Below, one piece after another: positions 1 through 8,597 of a DNA stretch of 64,000 bases. The stretch's first letter is position 1. Every line of letters starts with the position of its first letter. This DNA comes from Ruegeria intermedia (lineage in GTDB: Bacteria > Pseudomonadota > Alphaproteobacteria > Rhodobacterales > Rhodobacteraceae): the NCBI RefSeq assembly GCF_900129345.1, contig NZ_FQVK01000001.1, positions 186,001 to 250,000 of the forward strand. The letters run 5' to 3'. Under the pieces are notes generated by a model. It saw nothing but the letters and a program-made list of their open reading frames with translations. It ran no database searches and was not told where the DNA came from. The position numbers and the translations under genes are program-made.

Positions 1-190
1 GACTGTAACCGTCGGCCCTGGCCTCTCACCAGATCTGCTGACACTCTGTCGGTTGGATGACAGAGCCGCTCGCGGGCTGACGGGCCGGGGCCCGCATACC
101 GCCGGTGGGGAATTTCGCCCCGCCCTGAGAACGGCGCGACCTTGCCAAGCGTGCGCGCGATCTGCAAGACCTGTCTGCAGGAGGACGGCC

Positions 191-805
191 ATGCACCCCA
201 ACCCAGCCTTTCGCGCCGAGGACCGCGCCCGTCATGTGGAGTTTGCCCGTGGCCGAGGGTTCGGCGTGCTGGCGCTGTCGGTCGACGGCCCGCCATTGAT
301 CAGCCATGTGCCCTTTCTGCTGTCAAAGGACGGCGCGGTGGCCGAGCTGCATCTGGTGCGGTCTAACCCGATCGTGCGGGCGCTGGCCAACCCGCAGGAG
401 GCGCGGATCGCGGTTCAGGGGCCCGACGGCTATGTTTCGCCCGATTGGTACGGGGTCGCGGATCAGGTCCCCACATGGAACTATGTGGCGGTCCACCTGA
501 CCGGCCGGCTGGAATTGCAGCCCCCCGACCGGTTGCGCGATCTTCTGGACCGGCAATCGGCGTTTTTCGAACAGCGGCTGCAACCCAAGCCGCCCTGGCG
601 CGCCGACAAGATGGACCCGGCGGCGCTGGAGCGCATGATGCGCATGATCGTGCCCTGCCGGATGCAGATCACCCAGATCGACGGCACTTGGAAACTGAAC
701 CAGAACAAGCCCGAGGCGGCGCGGCTGGCCGCGGCCGGGCATGTCGAACAGGCCGGGATCGGCACCGAGCTTGGTCAACTGGCCGCCCTGATGCGGGACA
801 GTTGA
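191..805 (+). CDS. PaiB-type FMN-binding protein (putative negative transcriptional regulator)
   Basis: A 204-residue protein of the PaiB/FMN-binding split-barrel family. Family signatures visible are YVSPDWY (residues 81-87), VPTWNY (93-98) and WKLNQNK (167-173). Members are cytosolic flavin-binding proteins; Bacillus PaiB is linked to repression of sporulation and protease genes, but the role in proteobacteria is unclear. The ATG at 191 is chosen because AGGAGG lies 6 bases upstream and the family normally starts with a short MHPNPAF-like N-terminus; an upstream in-frame extension looks non-coding. It converges on a cytochrome c gene 17 bases downstream. No DNA-binding domain is visible, so the regulator label is family-based only. 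Confidence 0.85.
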   Translation: MHPNPAFRAEDRARHVEFARGRGFGVLALSVDGPPLISHVPFLLSKDGAVAELHLVRSNPIVRALANPQEARIAVQGPDGYVSPDWYGVADQVPTWNYVAVHLTGRLELQPPDRLRDLLDRQSAFFEQRLQPKPPWRADKMDPAALERMMRMIVPCRMQITQIDGTWKLNQNKPEAARLAAAGHVEQAGIGTELGQLAALMRDS

Positions 806-822
806 CCGGTGCCGGGTTGGGT

Positions 823-1266
823 TCAGTCGGTGAACGTGGCCAGATAGGCGGCGATGTCCTCGGCACCTTTCTTCAGCTTGACGCTCATGTTCGGGCGGGC
901 GGTGTCGTCGTTCAGGAAGTCCTGGATGAACCCGATCGGATCGCGGGCGTAGGCGGCGATGTTCTCTTGCGTCCAGACCAGGCCGTTTTCACCGGCGCGG
1001 ATCATGTCATCGGTGAACATGCCGATGGGCAGCCGTTCACTGCCGTTCAGGTAATCGTTTTCGGTTCCGGCGGTCCTGCCGACCACACCATAGAGATTCG
1101 GGCCGGTGATGCCGCCTTTGACCAAAACCTCGCCATCCTTGATGATGGCGTGGCAGGACGAGCAGCGGTTGTAGAGTTTCTCTCCGCGCGCGGGGTCGCC
1201 TTCGGCCCAGGCTTGATGGGCGACGACGACCGTGGCCAGCAGCACGGCGGTTCTGAATGATGTCAT
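823..1266 (-). CDS. Periplasmic cytochrome c (c2/c550 type)
   Basis: A 147-residue class I c-type cytochrome. It has a Sec signal peptide ending near AWA/EGD (residues 21-22), one heme-attachment motif CSSCH (35-39) and a likely axial Met127 in RPNMSVKLKKG. It should carry electrons in the periplasm between the bc1 complex and terminal oxidases or reductases. It is transcribed divergently from petABC, which fits that role. It is a clear paralog of the cytochrome at 49060-49473 (shared core TGPNLYGVVGRTAGTE) but has a longer loop before the Met ligand. A GAGGAG Shine-Dalgarno precedes the ATG. Confidence 0.9.
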   Translation of the reverse strand: MTSFRTAVLLATVVVAHQAWAEGDPARGEKLYNRCSSCHAIIKDGEVLVKGGITGPNLYGVVGRTAGTENDYLNGSERLPIGMFTDDMIRAGENGLVWTQENIAAYARDPIGFIQDFLNDDTARPNMSVKLKKGAEDIAAYLATFTD

Positions 1267-1739
1267 GGGACTCCTCGATCACTGCGTTCGCGCGCGCGCC
1301 GACTTGCGTCAAATCTGACTGGTCCGCAACCCGAAAATGCACGCCATGGTTGTCGAAAAAATGACTTGAAAATAAATGTTTGGCGGATTTTCCGTCGGCC
1401 ATGGCCCCGGATGGTCGGGGGCCTGCCGGTCCGCGCGGTGGTGCCCGGCGCTCCTTGTTCGCGCGCTGGGATCACCGCCAGGCCCGAGCGACGACGCCCC
1501 GGGATTCACCTGCCGCGTGATTCGCGCGTTCACCCGGGGATTTTCGCCGTTTCGAGGGAAAGTTCTTGAAAAATGACCCCCGCATTGTGACATGAATGCC
1601 CAGATGCGGCGTAGTGCGCGCCTATGACCGCTGGACGAACCGTTTTCTCCCGGCTAGATACCCGCGATGAGACGCCGCTTTGATGCGGTGCTGATGCATG
1701 TTTGCCCGAAAGCCGGGCGCTGGAATCGGAGAAAACCTC
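1267..1739. other. 473-base intergenic region between the divergent cytochrome c and petA genes
   Basis: Neither strand has a convincing gene here: the open frames across it have poor Rhodobacterales-like composition and no ribosome-binding sites. It should hold the divergent promoters for the cytochrome c gene (minus) and petABC (plus). An AT-rich stretch near 1355-1380 is the most promoter-like part for the minus side. A G+C-rich hairpin can form at about 1401-1422, with no T tract. I saw no FNR-type TTGAT-N4-ATCAA palindrome. Confidence 0.6.
1632..1660 (+). promoter_or_regulatory. Candidate sigma-70 promoter for petABC
   Basis: TGGACG (1632-1637) and TAGATA (1655-1660) are separated by 17 bases and would start transcription near 1667, giving a leader of about 70 bases before the petA GTG. 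The hexamer matches are only partial, so this is a guess by position and spacing. Confidence 0.3.
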
Positions 1740-2300
1740 GTGTCCCACGCAGAAGACCACGAAGGCACCCGCAGAGATTTCCTCTACTACGCCGCCGGCG
1801 GCGCAGGTGTCGTTGCGACGGGTGCCGCCGTATGGCCCCTGATCAACCAAATGAATCCCTCGGCGGACGTTCAGGCGCTGTCCTCGATCCGCGTGGATGT
1901 CAGCGGTGTCGAGGTCGGCACCCAGATCACCGTCAAATGGCTGGGCAAGCCGGTGTTCATCCGCCGCCGCACCGAAGAAGAGATCCAGATGGCACGCGAA
2001 GTGTCGCTGGACGAGCTGCCGGACCCGATCGACCGCAACGCCAACAAGCCGGGCCTGCCGGCCACCGACGAGAACCGCACCCTGGACGAAGCCGGCGAAT
2101 GGCTGGTGATGATGGGCGTATGCACCCATCTGGGCTGCGTGCCGCTGGGTGACGGTGCAGGCGACTTCCATGGCTGGTTCTGCCCCTGCCACGGATCGCA
2201 CTATGACACCGCGGGCCGCATCCGCAAGGGCCCGGCCCCCGAGAACCTGCCGGTTCCGGTCGCCGAGTTCCTCGACGAAACCACCATCAAGCTGGGTTAA
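1740..2300 (+). CDS. petA: Ubiquinol-cytochrome c reductase, Rieske iron-sulfur subunit
   Basis: The 186-residue Rieske subunit of the bc1 complex passes electrons from ubiquinol to cytochrome c1. The cluster-binding motifs are CTHLGC (128-133) and CPCHGSHY (148-155), with a Tat-like RRDF (11-14) ahead of the single N-terminal membrane anchor (about 18-36). I start it at GTG 1740 rather than the ATG at 1698: GGAG sits about 8 bases upstream of the GTG, and the resulting [15 protein letters not shown]-terminus matches what is typical for the family in this group. It is the first gene of petABC, 12 bases before petB. Confidence 0.96.
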   Translation: MSHAEDHEGTRRDFLYYAAGGAGVVATGAAVWPLINQMNPSADVQALSSIRVDVSGVEVGTQITVKWLGKPVFIRRRTEEEIQMAREVSLDELPDPIDRNANKPGLPATDENRTLDEAGEWLVMMGVCTHLGCVPLGDGAGDFHGWFCPCHGSHYDTAGRIRKGPAPENLPVPVAEFLDETTIKLG

Positions 2301-2312
2301 GGAGGCGCGCTC

Positions 2313-3644
2313 ATGTCCGGTATCCCGCACGATCACTACGAGCCGAAGACCAAGGGCGAAAAGTGGCTCAACAGCCGCCTGCCGATCCTCGGCCTGATCT
2401 ACGACACAATCATGATCCCCACGCCCAAGAACCTGAACTGGTGGTGGATCTGGGGCATCGTCCTGGCCTTCTGCCTGGCGCTGCAAATCGTCACCGGCAT
2501 CGTTCTGGTGATGCACTACACTCCGCATGTGGACCTGGCCTTTGCCAGCGTCGAACACATCATGCGCAACGTGAACGGCGGCTACATGCTGCGGTACCTG
2601 CACGCAAACGGCGCGTCGCTGTTCTTTGTCGCCGTCTACATCCACATCTTCCGCGGCCTGTTCTACGGATCCTACAAGGCCCCGCGCGAGGTGACCTGGA
2701 TCATCGGCATGCTGATCTATCTGTGCATGATGGGCACCGCCTTCATGGGCTATGTTCTGCCCTGGGGTCAGATGTCGTTCTGGGGCGCAACCGTGATCAC
2801 CGGCCTGTTCGGCGCGATCCCCTTCGTGGGCGACGCGATCCAGACCTGGCTGCTGGGCGGACCCGCCGTGGACAACGCCACGCTGAACCGCTTCTTCTCG
2901 CTGCACTATCTGCTGCCTTTCGTCATCGCGGCGCTGGTCATCGTGCATATCTGGGCCTTCCACACCACCGGCAACAACAACCCCACCGGTGTTGAGGTCC
3001 GCCGCACCTCGAAAGCCGAGGCCGAGAAGGACACCCTGCCGTTCTGGCCCTATTTCGTGATCAAGGACCTGTTCGCACTGGCCGTCGTACTGGTCGTGTT
3101 CTGGGCAATCGTCGGCTTCATGCCGAACTACCTGGGCCACCCCGACAACTATATCGAGGCCAACCCGTTGGTTACGCCCGCGCACATCGTGCCCGAATGG
3201 TACTTCCTGCCGTTCTACGCGATCCTGCGTGCCTTCACAGGCGAAGTCTGGGTCGTGCAGTTCGCCAGCTTCATCACCGGCGGCATCATCGACGCCAAGT
3301 TCTTTGGTGTTCTGGCGATGTTCGGCGCGATCCTGGCCATGGCGCTGGCGCCCTGGCTGGACACTTCCAGCGTGCGGTCGGGCAAGTACCGCCCCATGTT
3401 CAAGTGGTGGTTCCTGCTGCTGGTCGTCGACTTCTTCGCCCTGATGTGGCTGGGGGCGATGCCCGCCGAGGAGCCCTATGCGACCTTCGCGCTGATTGGT
3501 TCGGCCTACTGGTTCGCCTATTTCTTCGTGATCCTGCCGATCCTGGGCGTGATCGAGAAGCCCGAGCCGCAGCCGGAAACCATCGAAGAAGACTTCAACG
3601 CGCATTATGGCAAGGCTGACGCCAACGCCACGCCGGCCGAGTAA
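2313..3644 (+). CDS. petB: Ubiquinol-cytochrome c reductase, cytochrome b subunit
   Basis: The 443-residue diheme cytochrome b is the integral membrane core of the bc1 complex and forms the Qo and Qi quinone sites. The four heme ligands are His97, His111, His198 and His212, and the Qo-site PEWY motif is at 294-297. The length and the charged C-terminal tail are typical of Rhodobacterales. AAGGAGG lies just before the ATG. It sits between petA and petC with 12- and 18-base gaps, so it is certainly co-transcribed. Confidence 0.98.
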   Translation: MSGIPHDHYEPKTKGEKWLNSRLPILGLIYDTIMIPTPKNLNWWWIWGIVLAFCLALQIVTGIVLVMHYTPHVDLAFASVEHIMRNVNGGYMLRYLHANGASLFFVAVYIHIFRGLFYGSYKAPREVTWIIGMLIYLCMMGTAFMGYVLPWGQMSFWGATVITGLFGAIPFVGDAIQTWLLGGPAVDNATLNRFFSLHYLLPFVIAALVIVHIWAFHTTGNNNPTGVEVRRTSKAEAEKDTLPFWPYFVIKDLFALAVVLVVFWAIVGFMPNYLGHPDNYIEANPLVTPAHIVPEWYFLPFYAILRAFTGEVWVVQFASFITGGIIDAKFFGVLAMFGAILAMALAPWLDTSSVRSGKYRPMFKWWFLLLVVDFFALMWLGAMPAEEPYATFALIGSAYWFAYFFVILPILGVIEKPEPQPETIEEDFNAHYGKADANATPAE

Positions 3645-3662
3645 GAAGAGGGACGGGAAACC

Positions 3663-4448
3663 ATGTTCAAGAAACTTGCAATCGGCGCCGCGTTTGCCAT
3701 CGCTCTAGCTCCTGCTGCGGTTTCCGCAGCCGGGGGCGGCGAACAGCACATCGAAGACTTCGAGTTCTCGTTCGAGGGGCCGTTCGGCACCTGGGACCAG
3801 AACCAGCTGCAGCGTGGCCTGCAGATCTATACCGAGGTCTGCGCGGCCTGCCACGGCCTGAAATACGTGCCGCTGCGCGACCTCAAGGCGCTGGGTTATT
3901 CGGAAGAAGAAGTCATCGCCTATGCGGCTGGCAACTTCGAGGTGTTCGACCCCGAGCTGGACGATTTCCGCCCGGCCATTCCGACCGACCATTTCCCGGC
4001 CAACGATGGTGTCGGCGCACCGGACCTGAGCCTGATGGCCAAGGCGCGTGCGGGCTTCCACGGGCCTTACGGTCTGGGAATCAACCAGCTGGTCAAAGGC
4101 ATGGGTGGTGCGGAATACATCGCCTCGTTGCTGGACGGTTATACTGGCAAGGAGAAGGAAGAGGCCGGCACGATTCTTTATGAAAACACTGCCTTCCCCG
4201 GCGGCTGGATCTCGATGGCCCCGCCCCTGTCGGATGATCAGGTCGAATTTGCCGATGGCCACGAAGCAACCGTCGAATCCATGTCGCAGGACGTCGCCGC
4301 GTTCCTGATGTGGACGGCCGAACCGAAGATGATGGACCGCAAGAAAGCCGGCTTTGTCGGCGTGCTGTTCCTGACTGTCCTGTCGGTGCTGCTGTACCTG
4401 GTGAACAAGCGCCTGTGGGCGCCGGTCAAAGGCAAGAAATCCGCCTGA
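3663..4448 (+). CDS. petC: Ubiquinol-cytochrome c reductase, cytochrome c1 subunit
   Basis: The 261-residue cytochrome c1 accepts electrons from the Rieske protein and passes them to soluble cytochrome c. It has a cleavable signal peptide (about 1-22, ending VSA), heme motif CAACH (60-64), likely Met185 ligand in ISMAPPL, and a C-terminal membrane anchor (about 229-248) followed by a basic tail. It is the last gene of petABC and is followed directly by a rho-independent terminator. Confidence 0.97.
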   Translation: MFKKLAIGAAFAIALAPAAVSAAGGGEQHIEDFEFSFEGPFGTWDQNQLQRGLQIYTEVCAACHGLKYVPLRDLKALGYSEEEVIAYAAGNFEVFDPELDDFRPAIPTDHFPANDGVGAPDLSLMAKARAGFHGPYGLGINQLVKGMGGAEYIASLLDGYTGKEKEEAGTILYENTAFPGGWISMAPPLSDDQVEFADGHEATVESMSQDVAAFLMWTAEPKMMDRKKAGFVGVLFLTVLSVLLYLVNKRLWAPVKGKKSA

Positions 4449-4478
4449 TCCGCCAGGGAAGAGTCCAAACACTTCAAG

Positions 4479-4508
4479 AGCCCCGTGCGTCGCGCGGGGC
4501 TTTTTCTT
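4479..4508 (+). terminator. Rho-independent terminator of petABC
   Basis: The inverted repeat AGCCCCG (4479-4485) / CGGGGCT (4495-4501) can extend into the loop with further G-C pairs, and is followed at once by TTTTTCTTT. It lies 30 bases after the petC stop. Confidence 0.9.
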
Positions 4509-4597
4509 TGACACCGTTCGACGACACCTTCCTTGACGCGGACCCCGTGCGGCGCGACGCTTGGTGCATTGTAGAAGTCATTTCGGAGTGAATTGTC

Positions 4598-5014
4598 ATG
4601 AACGCTTTGTCGAATGCCGCGAAACTGCGCGAGGCTTATGCCAGATGGAACGAAACCAAGGGCTCGGATCTGAGCATGTGGGACGACTACACGACCGAGG
4701 ATCTGTGCATCCGGTCCCTTGCCGACGGAAAAAACGGGCTGGACTTCAGTTGCGCCCGCAACGGGCGGGATCAGATGCATCAATACCTGAAGGAATTGAC
4801 GGATGCCTTCGAAATGGTCCACTGGACGCTGAACGACACCATAGCTCAGGACGACCGGGTCGTCGGGGTGGGCGTCACGGCCTGGACCCACAGGGCCAGC
4901 GGCCAGACGGTCGAAACGCCGGTCGTTGTCATTTGCAGCTTCCGCGGCGCCCGGGTCTGCGAATATCAGGAGTTCTACGACACGGCCGCCCTTGCTGCCG
5001 TGGTCGGGCAATGA
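4598..5014 (+). CDS. SnoaL/NTF2-like protein of unknown function
   Basis: A 138-residue soluble protein with the layout of the SnoaL-like/nuclear transport factor 2 fold: an N-terminal helix pair (LREAYARWNETKG), a W/Y-rich strand region and a C-terminal strand with the EYQEFYDTAAL pattern seen in SnoaL-like proteins. This fold serves as polyketide cyclase, ketosteroid isomerase and plain ligand-binding domain, so no reaction can be assigned. A GGAGTG Shine-Dalgarno precedes the ATG. It stands alone between the petABC terminator and the convergent mtaB gene. Confidence 0.75.
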   Translation: MNALSNAAKLREAYARWNETKGSDLSMWDDYTTEDLCIRSLADGKNGLDFSCARNGRDQMHQYLKELTDAFEMVHWTLNDTIAQDDRVVGVGVTAWTHRASGQTVETPVVVICSFRGARVCEYQEFYDTAALAAVVGQ

Positions 5015-5033
5015 ATGGCGGCCGACGCCGCCG

Positions 5034-6290
5034 TCATGCAATCAGCTGGGTTTGACTGTGACCGGTGATCCGGGCGGTCACGATTTGTCCTTCGGGGTGC
5101 GGAGTCGTGAATGTCACCTCGGTGAACTGCTCGGTCCGGCCCATGTGGGGATTCTCCATCAAGATGTGATGGGTCTTGCCCAGCTGGGCCGCCAGATGTC
5201 TGGCGACCTGTGCGTCACCCGCCTCGCGCAGCCTTGCAGCACGTTCCTTTATGACCTTGCCGTTGACCTGTTGCGGAATGCGGGCGGCCGGGGTGCCTTC
5301 GCGCTTGGAATAGGGAAAGACGTGCAGCCAGGTCAGGTCGCAGTCGGTCACCAGTTTCAGCGAGTTCTCGAAATGGGCCTCGGTTTCCGTCGGAAAGCCG
5401 GCGATGATGTCGGCGCCAAAGGTGATCTCGGGGCGCAGCTTGCGGGCCTCTTCGGTAAAGCGGATGGCGTCGTCGCGCAGGTGGCGGCGCTTCATCCGTT
5501 TCAGGATCAGATCGTCGCCATGCTGCAGCGACAGGTGTAGATGCGGCATCAGGCGCGGCTCGGTCGCGATCGCCTGCATCAGGTTCTCGTCCACCTCGAT
5601 CGAATCGATCGAGCTGATGCGCAGGCGCGGCAGGTCCGGCACCAGTTTCAGAATGCGCATGACCAGATCGCCCAGCTTGGGGCTTGCGGGCAGGTCGGCG
5701 CCCCATGAGGTCAGATCGACTCCGGTCAGCACGACCTCGTTGTAGCCCCGGTCCACCAGCCGCTTGATCTGGTCCAGCACCAAGCCCGCCGGGACGCTGC
5801 GCGAGTTGCCGCGGCCATAGGGGATGATGCAGAAGGTGCAGCGATGATCACAGCCGTTCTGGACCTGCACATAGGCGCGCGAACGGGTGCCGAACCCGTC
5901 GATCAGGTGCCCTGCCGTTTCGGTGACCGACATGATGTCATCGACCTGCACCGCCTCGGTCTCGCCGATGAAATCGGCGGCCATGCCCTTCCAGGTTCCG
6001 GGGCGCATCTTTTCTGTGTTCCCGATCACCGCATCGACCTCGTCCATCTCGGCAAAGGTCTGCGGTTCGGTCTGCGCCGCACAGCCGGTGACGATCAGGC
6101 GTGCATTGGGGTTCTCGCGGCGCAGCTTGCGGATCTCCTGCCGGGCCTTGCGGACGGCTTCGGCGGTGACGGCGCAGGTGTTCACGATCACCGCATCCGT
6201 CAGCCCGGCCTGCTGCGACAGTTCTTTCATCGCCTCGGTCTCATAGGCGTTGAGCCGGCAGCCCAGCGTGGTGAATTTCGGCGGGTTCAT
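5034..6290 (-). CDS. mtaB: tRNA (N6-threonylcarbamoyladenosine-37-C2) methylthiotransferase
   Basis: A 418-residue radical SAM methylthiotransferase that turns t6A37 of ANN-decoding tRNAs into ms2t6A. The N-terminal UPF0004 domain has the three cluster cysteines C11 (LGCRLN), C39 (VNTCAVT) and C70 (VTGCA). The radical SAM motif is C147-x3-C151-x2-C154 in NGCDHRCTFCIIPYGRG. The C-terminal TRAM-like segment is short, as in MtaB rather than MiaB or RimO. The start at 6290 overlaps the dapF stop as ATGA, so the two genes are translationally coupled; upstream in-frame sequence belongs to dapF. Confidence 0.94.
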   Translation of the reverse strand: MNPPKFTTLGCRLNAYETEAMKELSQQAGLTDAVIVNTCAVTAEAVRKARQEIRKLRRENPNARLIVTGCAAQTEPQTFAEMDEVDAVIGNTEKMRPGTWKGMAADFIGETEAVQVDDIMSVTETAGHLIDGFGTRSRAYVQVQNGCDHRCTFCIIPYGRGNSRSVPAGLVLDQIKRLVDRGYNEVVLTGVDLTSWGADLPASPKLGDLVMRILKLVPDLPRLRISSIDSIEVDENLMQAIATEPRLMPHLHLSLQHGDDLILKRMKRRHLRDDAIRFTEEARKLRPEITFGADIIAGFPTETEAHFENSLKLVTDCDLTWLHVFPYSKREGTPAARIPQQVNGKVIKERAARLREAGDAQVARHLAAQLGKTHHILMENPHMGRTEQFTEVTFTTPHPEGQIVTARITGHSQTQLIA

Positions 6291-7129
6291 CCCAGCGCCC
6301 TCAGGAATTCCGGCGTCAGCGTGCCCGAGAAGACATGGCAGGTGGGGCCGGTCATCCAGACGCCGTCCTCGCGCCAGTCGATCCAGATGGTACCGCCGTC
6401 CAGCTCGATCTGCACCTTGCGTCCGGTCAGGCCGCGCCGGGCAGCCGCCACGGCCGTGGCACAGGACGACGATCCCGAAGCCAGCGTGATGCCCACGCCG
6501 CGCTCCCACACCCGCATGCGGATGTGATCCGGCCCGATGACTTGGGCGACCTGCACATTGGTGCGCTGCGGATAGAGCGGGTGATGCTCATAGCGTGCGC
6601 CAAACTCTGCCAGCGAAATCGCCTCGGCGTCTTCGACGAAGAAGGTGCAATGCGGGTTGCCCATGCCGGTGGCCACCGGTCCGCCTTCAATCGGCAGTTC
6701 CAGCGTATCCACCTTTTCGGCCAGCGGAATATCGGCCCAGTCCAGCTGCGGGTGCCCCATGTTGACCGAGGTCAGCCCATCGCCCGCGTCCCGCGCCTGC
6801 AGCGTGCCGTGGCTGGTGGTCAGCGTCAGTTCGGACATGCCGCTTTCCTGCATCAGGAACCGGGCGATGCAGCGGGTGGCGTTGCCGCAGGTGGCCGAGA
6901 TAGACCCGTCGGCATTGTAGAACACCAGATGCGCATCCGATTCGCCGTCTTCGATGACGGCCAGCTGGTCGAATCCGACTCCGAACTGCCGGTGTCCGAT
7001 CCCGCGCGCCAACGCCGGCGTGATCTGCACCGGGTGCGCGCGCGCGTCGACAATGACGAAGTCATTGCCAAGCCCGTGCATCTTCATGAAGGGCAAACCG
7101 GTGTCGGATCGTTGTTGCATGGCGGGCAT
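6287..7129 (-). CDS. dapF: Diaminopimelate epimerase (catalytic-motif variant)
   Basis: A 280-residue DapF homologue, which converts LL- to meso-diaminopimelate in lysine and peptidoglycan synthesis. MHGLGNDFVIVD (17-28) and the first catalytic cysteine, C81 in TCGNATRC, are present. At the second site, where the family has GAGET-x-ACG, this protein reads GVGITLASG: Ile214 replaces the substrate-binding Glu and Ser218 replaces the catalytic Cys, with a cysteine only at 223. The first motif also has NAT instead of NGx. Either this is a lineage variant or the activity differs. Alternative starts are M4 and M15. It overlaps mtaB by four bases. Confidence 0.85.
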   Translation of the reverse strand: MPAMQQRSDTGLPFMKMHGLGNDFVIVDARAHPVQITPALARGIGHRQFGVGFDQLAVIEDGESDAHLVFYNADGSISATCGNATRCIARFLMQESGMSELTLTTSHGTLQARDAGDGLTSVNMGHPQLDWADIPLAEKVDTLELPIEGGPVATGMGNPHCTFFVEDAEAISLAEFGARYEHHPLYPQRTNVQVAQVIGPDHIRMRVWERGVGITLASGSSSCATAVAAARRGLTGRKVQIELDGGTIWIDWREDGVWMTGPTCHVFSGTLTPEFLRALG

Positions 7130-7277
7130 ATAGCCTTGCCGCAGACATGAATCCAGCCCGGCGCGAAGATTCCTGAAAAAAGGGGTTGACCCCCCGCCGC
7201 CTCAACCCTAATTAGGCCGCCTATCGGGACGCCGGGAACACAATGATTTCAGGCGGAACGCGGTGCAAAAAAGGGCT

Positions 7278-7306
7278 TGTGCCCGGTGGGGAAAATGCCT
7301 TAGACA
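7278..7306 (+). promoter_or_regulatory. Candidate promoter for tRNA-Lys
   Basis: TTGTGC (7278-7283) and TAGACA (7301-7306) are spaced by 17 bases and would start a transcript about 28 bases before the tRNA. A second, TTGACC (7186-7191) N17 TAATTA (7209-7214), lies further upstream and could contribute. Confidence 0.4.
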
Positions 7307-7340
7307 GCGCCACGGATCGCAACGATCCGATGAAAAGAGT

Positions 7341-7416
7341 GGGCCGTTAGCTCAGTTGGTAGAGCAACTGACTTTTAATCAGTGGGTCGCAGGTTCGAAT
7401 CCTGCACGGCTCACCA
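7341..7416 (+). tRNA. tRNA-Lys (anticodon TTT)
   Basis: A 76-base cloverleaf. The acceptor stem GGGCCGT pairs with ACGGCTC (one G-U), the D arm is TAGCTCAGTTGGTAGAGC, the anticodon loop CTTTTAA has anticodon TTT, and the T arm is GCAGGTTCGAATCCTGC. The discriminator A and CCA are encoded. It reads AAA and AAG codons. It lies alone between dapF and a convergent lipoprotein gene. Confidence 0.98.
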
Positions 7417-7449
7417 CTTTTTCCAAAGACTGACCAAGACGCCGCGCAG

Positions 7450-7983
7450 TTACTTCTTTTCGAAGAACAGAACGACTTCGCCCAGCCGGATGTCAAAGCG
7501 CGAGACATAGGCGCGGTTCAGCAGGCGGTCGTCGTCCAGCAGCCACATCCAGTCGTCGAAATCGACGCGCATCGTGCCGTCCTTCACTGGCAGGTCGATG
7601 CGGTATTTCCAGTTGAACGTGTCGCCGCGCTCGGTTCCCGACGCGGTGCCCAGAACGCCGGGCGCGGTGCCGGTCCAGGTATCCTCGCCGGTTTTGGTGA
7701 GGGTCCAGATGCGCTGTTCGGTGGCGCCGTCGTCATAGACGAAATCCTCGACCAGGGTCAGCGTCTGGCCGTCCCATGTTCCGTTGATGTCGACCGTGAA
7801 CCGCCGCGGGATATTGCCCAGAACGTCCTGGAACTGTCCATAGGCAACGGTGTGGCCCTCAAAGAACTCTTCGAGGTTCAGCTGGCGGTCCGACAGGAAA
7901 GTGGTCGGGACTTTTGGTTTGAAGGCACAGGCCGCCGTCAGCAGCAGGCAGGCGAAGGCCAGTCGTTTCACAAGCCGGGTCAT
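7450..7983 (-). CDS. DUF3833 family lipoprotein
   Basis: A 177-residue DUF3833 protein with a lipobox LTAAC (Cys19), so it should be anchored in the outer or inner membrane facing the periplasm. The body shows the repeated W/D patterns of the family, such as TVDINGTWDG, LVEDFVYDDG and VDFDDWMWLLDD, suggesting a beta-barrel lipocalin-like fold. It is the last of five genes on this strand and overlaps the preceding DUF3833 gene by ATGA. The biochemical function is unknown; the cluster context points to membrane-lipid or oxidative-stress biology. Confidence 0.85.
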   Translation of the reverse strand: MTRLVKRLAFACLLLTAACAFKPKVPTTFLSDRQLNLEEFFEGHTVAYGQFQDVLGNIPRRFTVDINGTWDGQTLTLVEDFVYDDGATEQRIWTLTKTGEDTWTGTAPGVLGTASGTERGDTFNWKYRIDLPVKDGTMRVDFDDWMWLLDDDRLLNRAYVSRFDIRLGEVVLFFEKK

Positions 7984-8597
7984 TGCAGAGCCCTCGGGTC
8001 GGCGGTGCGGTCATGACCGTTTGCGCCGGGCACATGCGCCGTCTTTTCCGGCTGGGCGGGGCGCATCGTGGCGACCAGCTCGGCCACCTTCAGCCCGAAC
8101 TTGCGCATTTCCGAGCGGTTCATGATCGCCCCGCTCTCGGTCAGGTACATCCAGTCTGTCACATCCAGGGTATGGCCCCCGGCGTCTTCGGGCAGAACGA
8201 TGCGATAGGTCAGCTTGACCGTCGCGCCCGAGATCACGCCGCGGCCTTCGCCGACGATGTCTTCGGCGGTTGCGGCAAAGCTGTTGCCTGTGCCCATGGT
8301 CAGGTACCATTTGCGGGTCATCTGCTTGCCGTTCGAATAGGTGAAATACTCGGTCAGGGTGCCGGAATTGCCGGTCCATTCCCCGATCATCCGCGCCACG
8401 AAACTGTTCGACATCTTGCCGGTCGGGCCATAGATCAGCCCTTCGGACAGGATTTCCCCGTTCAGGTTGTCCTTCAGCGAGAAATCGGGGCCGGTTCCGG
8501 CATAGTCCGACGGCGATTGCGCGCGAAAGCTGAGAAGGCAGGTTTTGACCGCGATCAGGGCCAATACGGCCAGTGCGGCAATCAGAAGGAATGTCAT
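7980..8597 (-). CDS. DUF3833 family membrane-anchored protein (second copy)
   Basis: A 205-residue DUF3833 paralog of the next gene. It has an N-terminal membrane anchor (about 2-22) instead of a lipobox, and shares the LTEYFTYSNGK and VTDWMYLTESG patterns with the downstream copy. The C-terminal 30 residues are hydrophilic and probably disordered. It overlaps both neighbours by four bases (ATGA), so it is translated as part of the FAD-oxidoreductase operon. Two unlike DUF3833 proteins in tandem suggest a pair working at the same membrane. Function unknown. Confidence 0.83.
   Translation of the reverse strand: MTFLLIAALAVLALIAVKTCLLSFRAQSPSDYAGTGPDFSLKDNLNGEILSEGLIYGPTGKMSNSFVARMIGEWTGNSGTLTEYFTYSNGKQMTRKWYLTMGTGNSFAATAEDIVGEGRGVISGATVKLTYRIVLPEDAGGHTLDVTDWMYLTESGAIMNRSEMRKFGLKVAELVATMRPAQPEKTAHVPGANGHDRTADPRALQ

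Noticed and set aside
1530..3605. Long minus-strand frame opposite petAB (also similar ones opposite polA, the DUF4159 gene and the hybrid kinase)
   Set aside because: These are high-G+C antisense shadows: composition is His/Arg/Gln/Gly-rich, no ribosome-binding sites, and the opposite strand holds a well-recognised gene.
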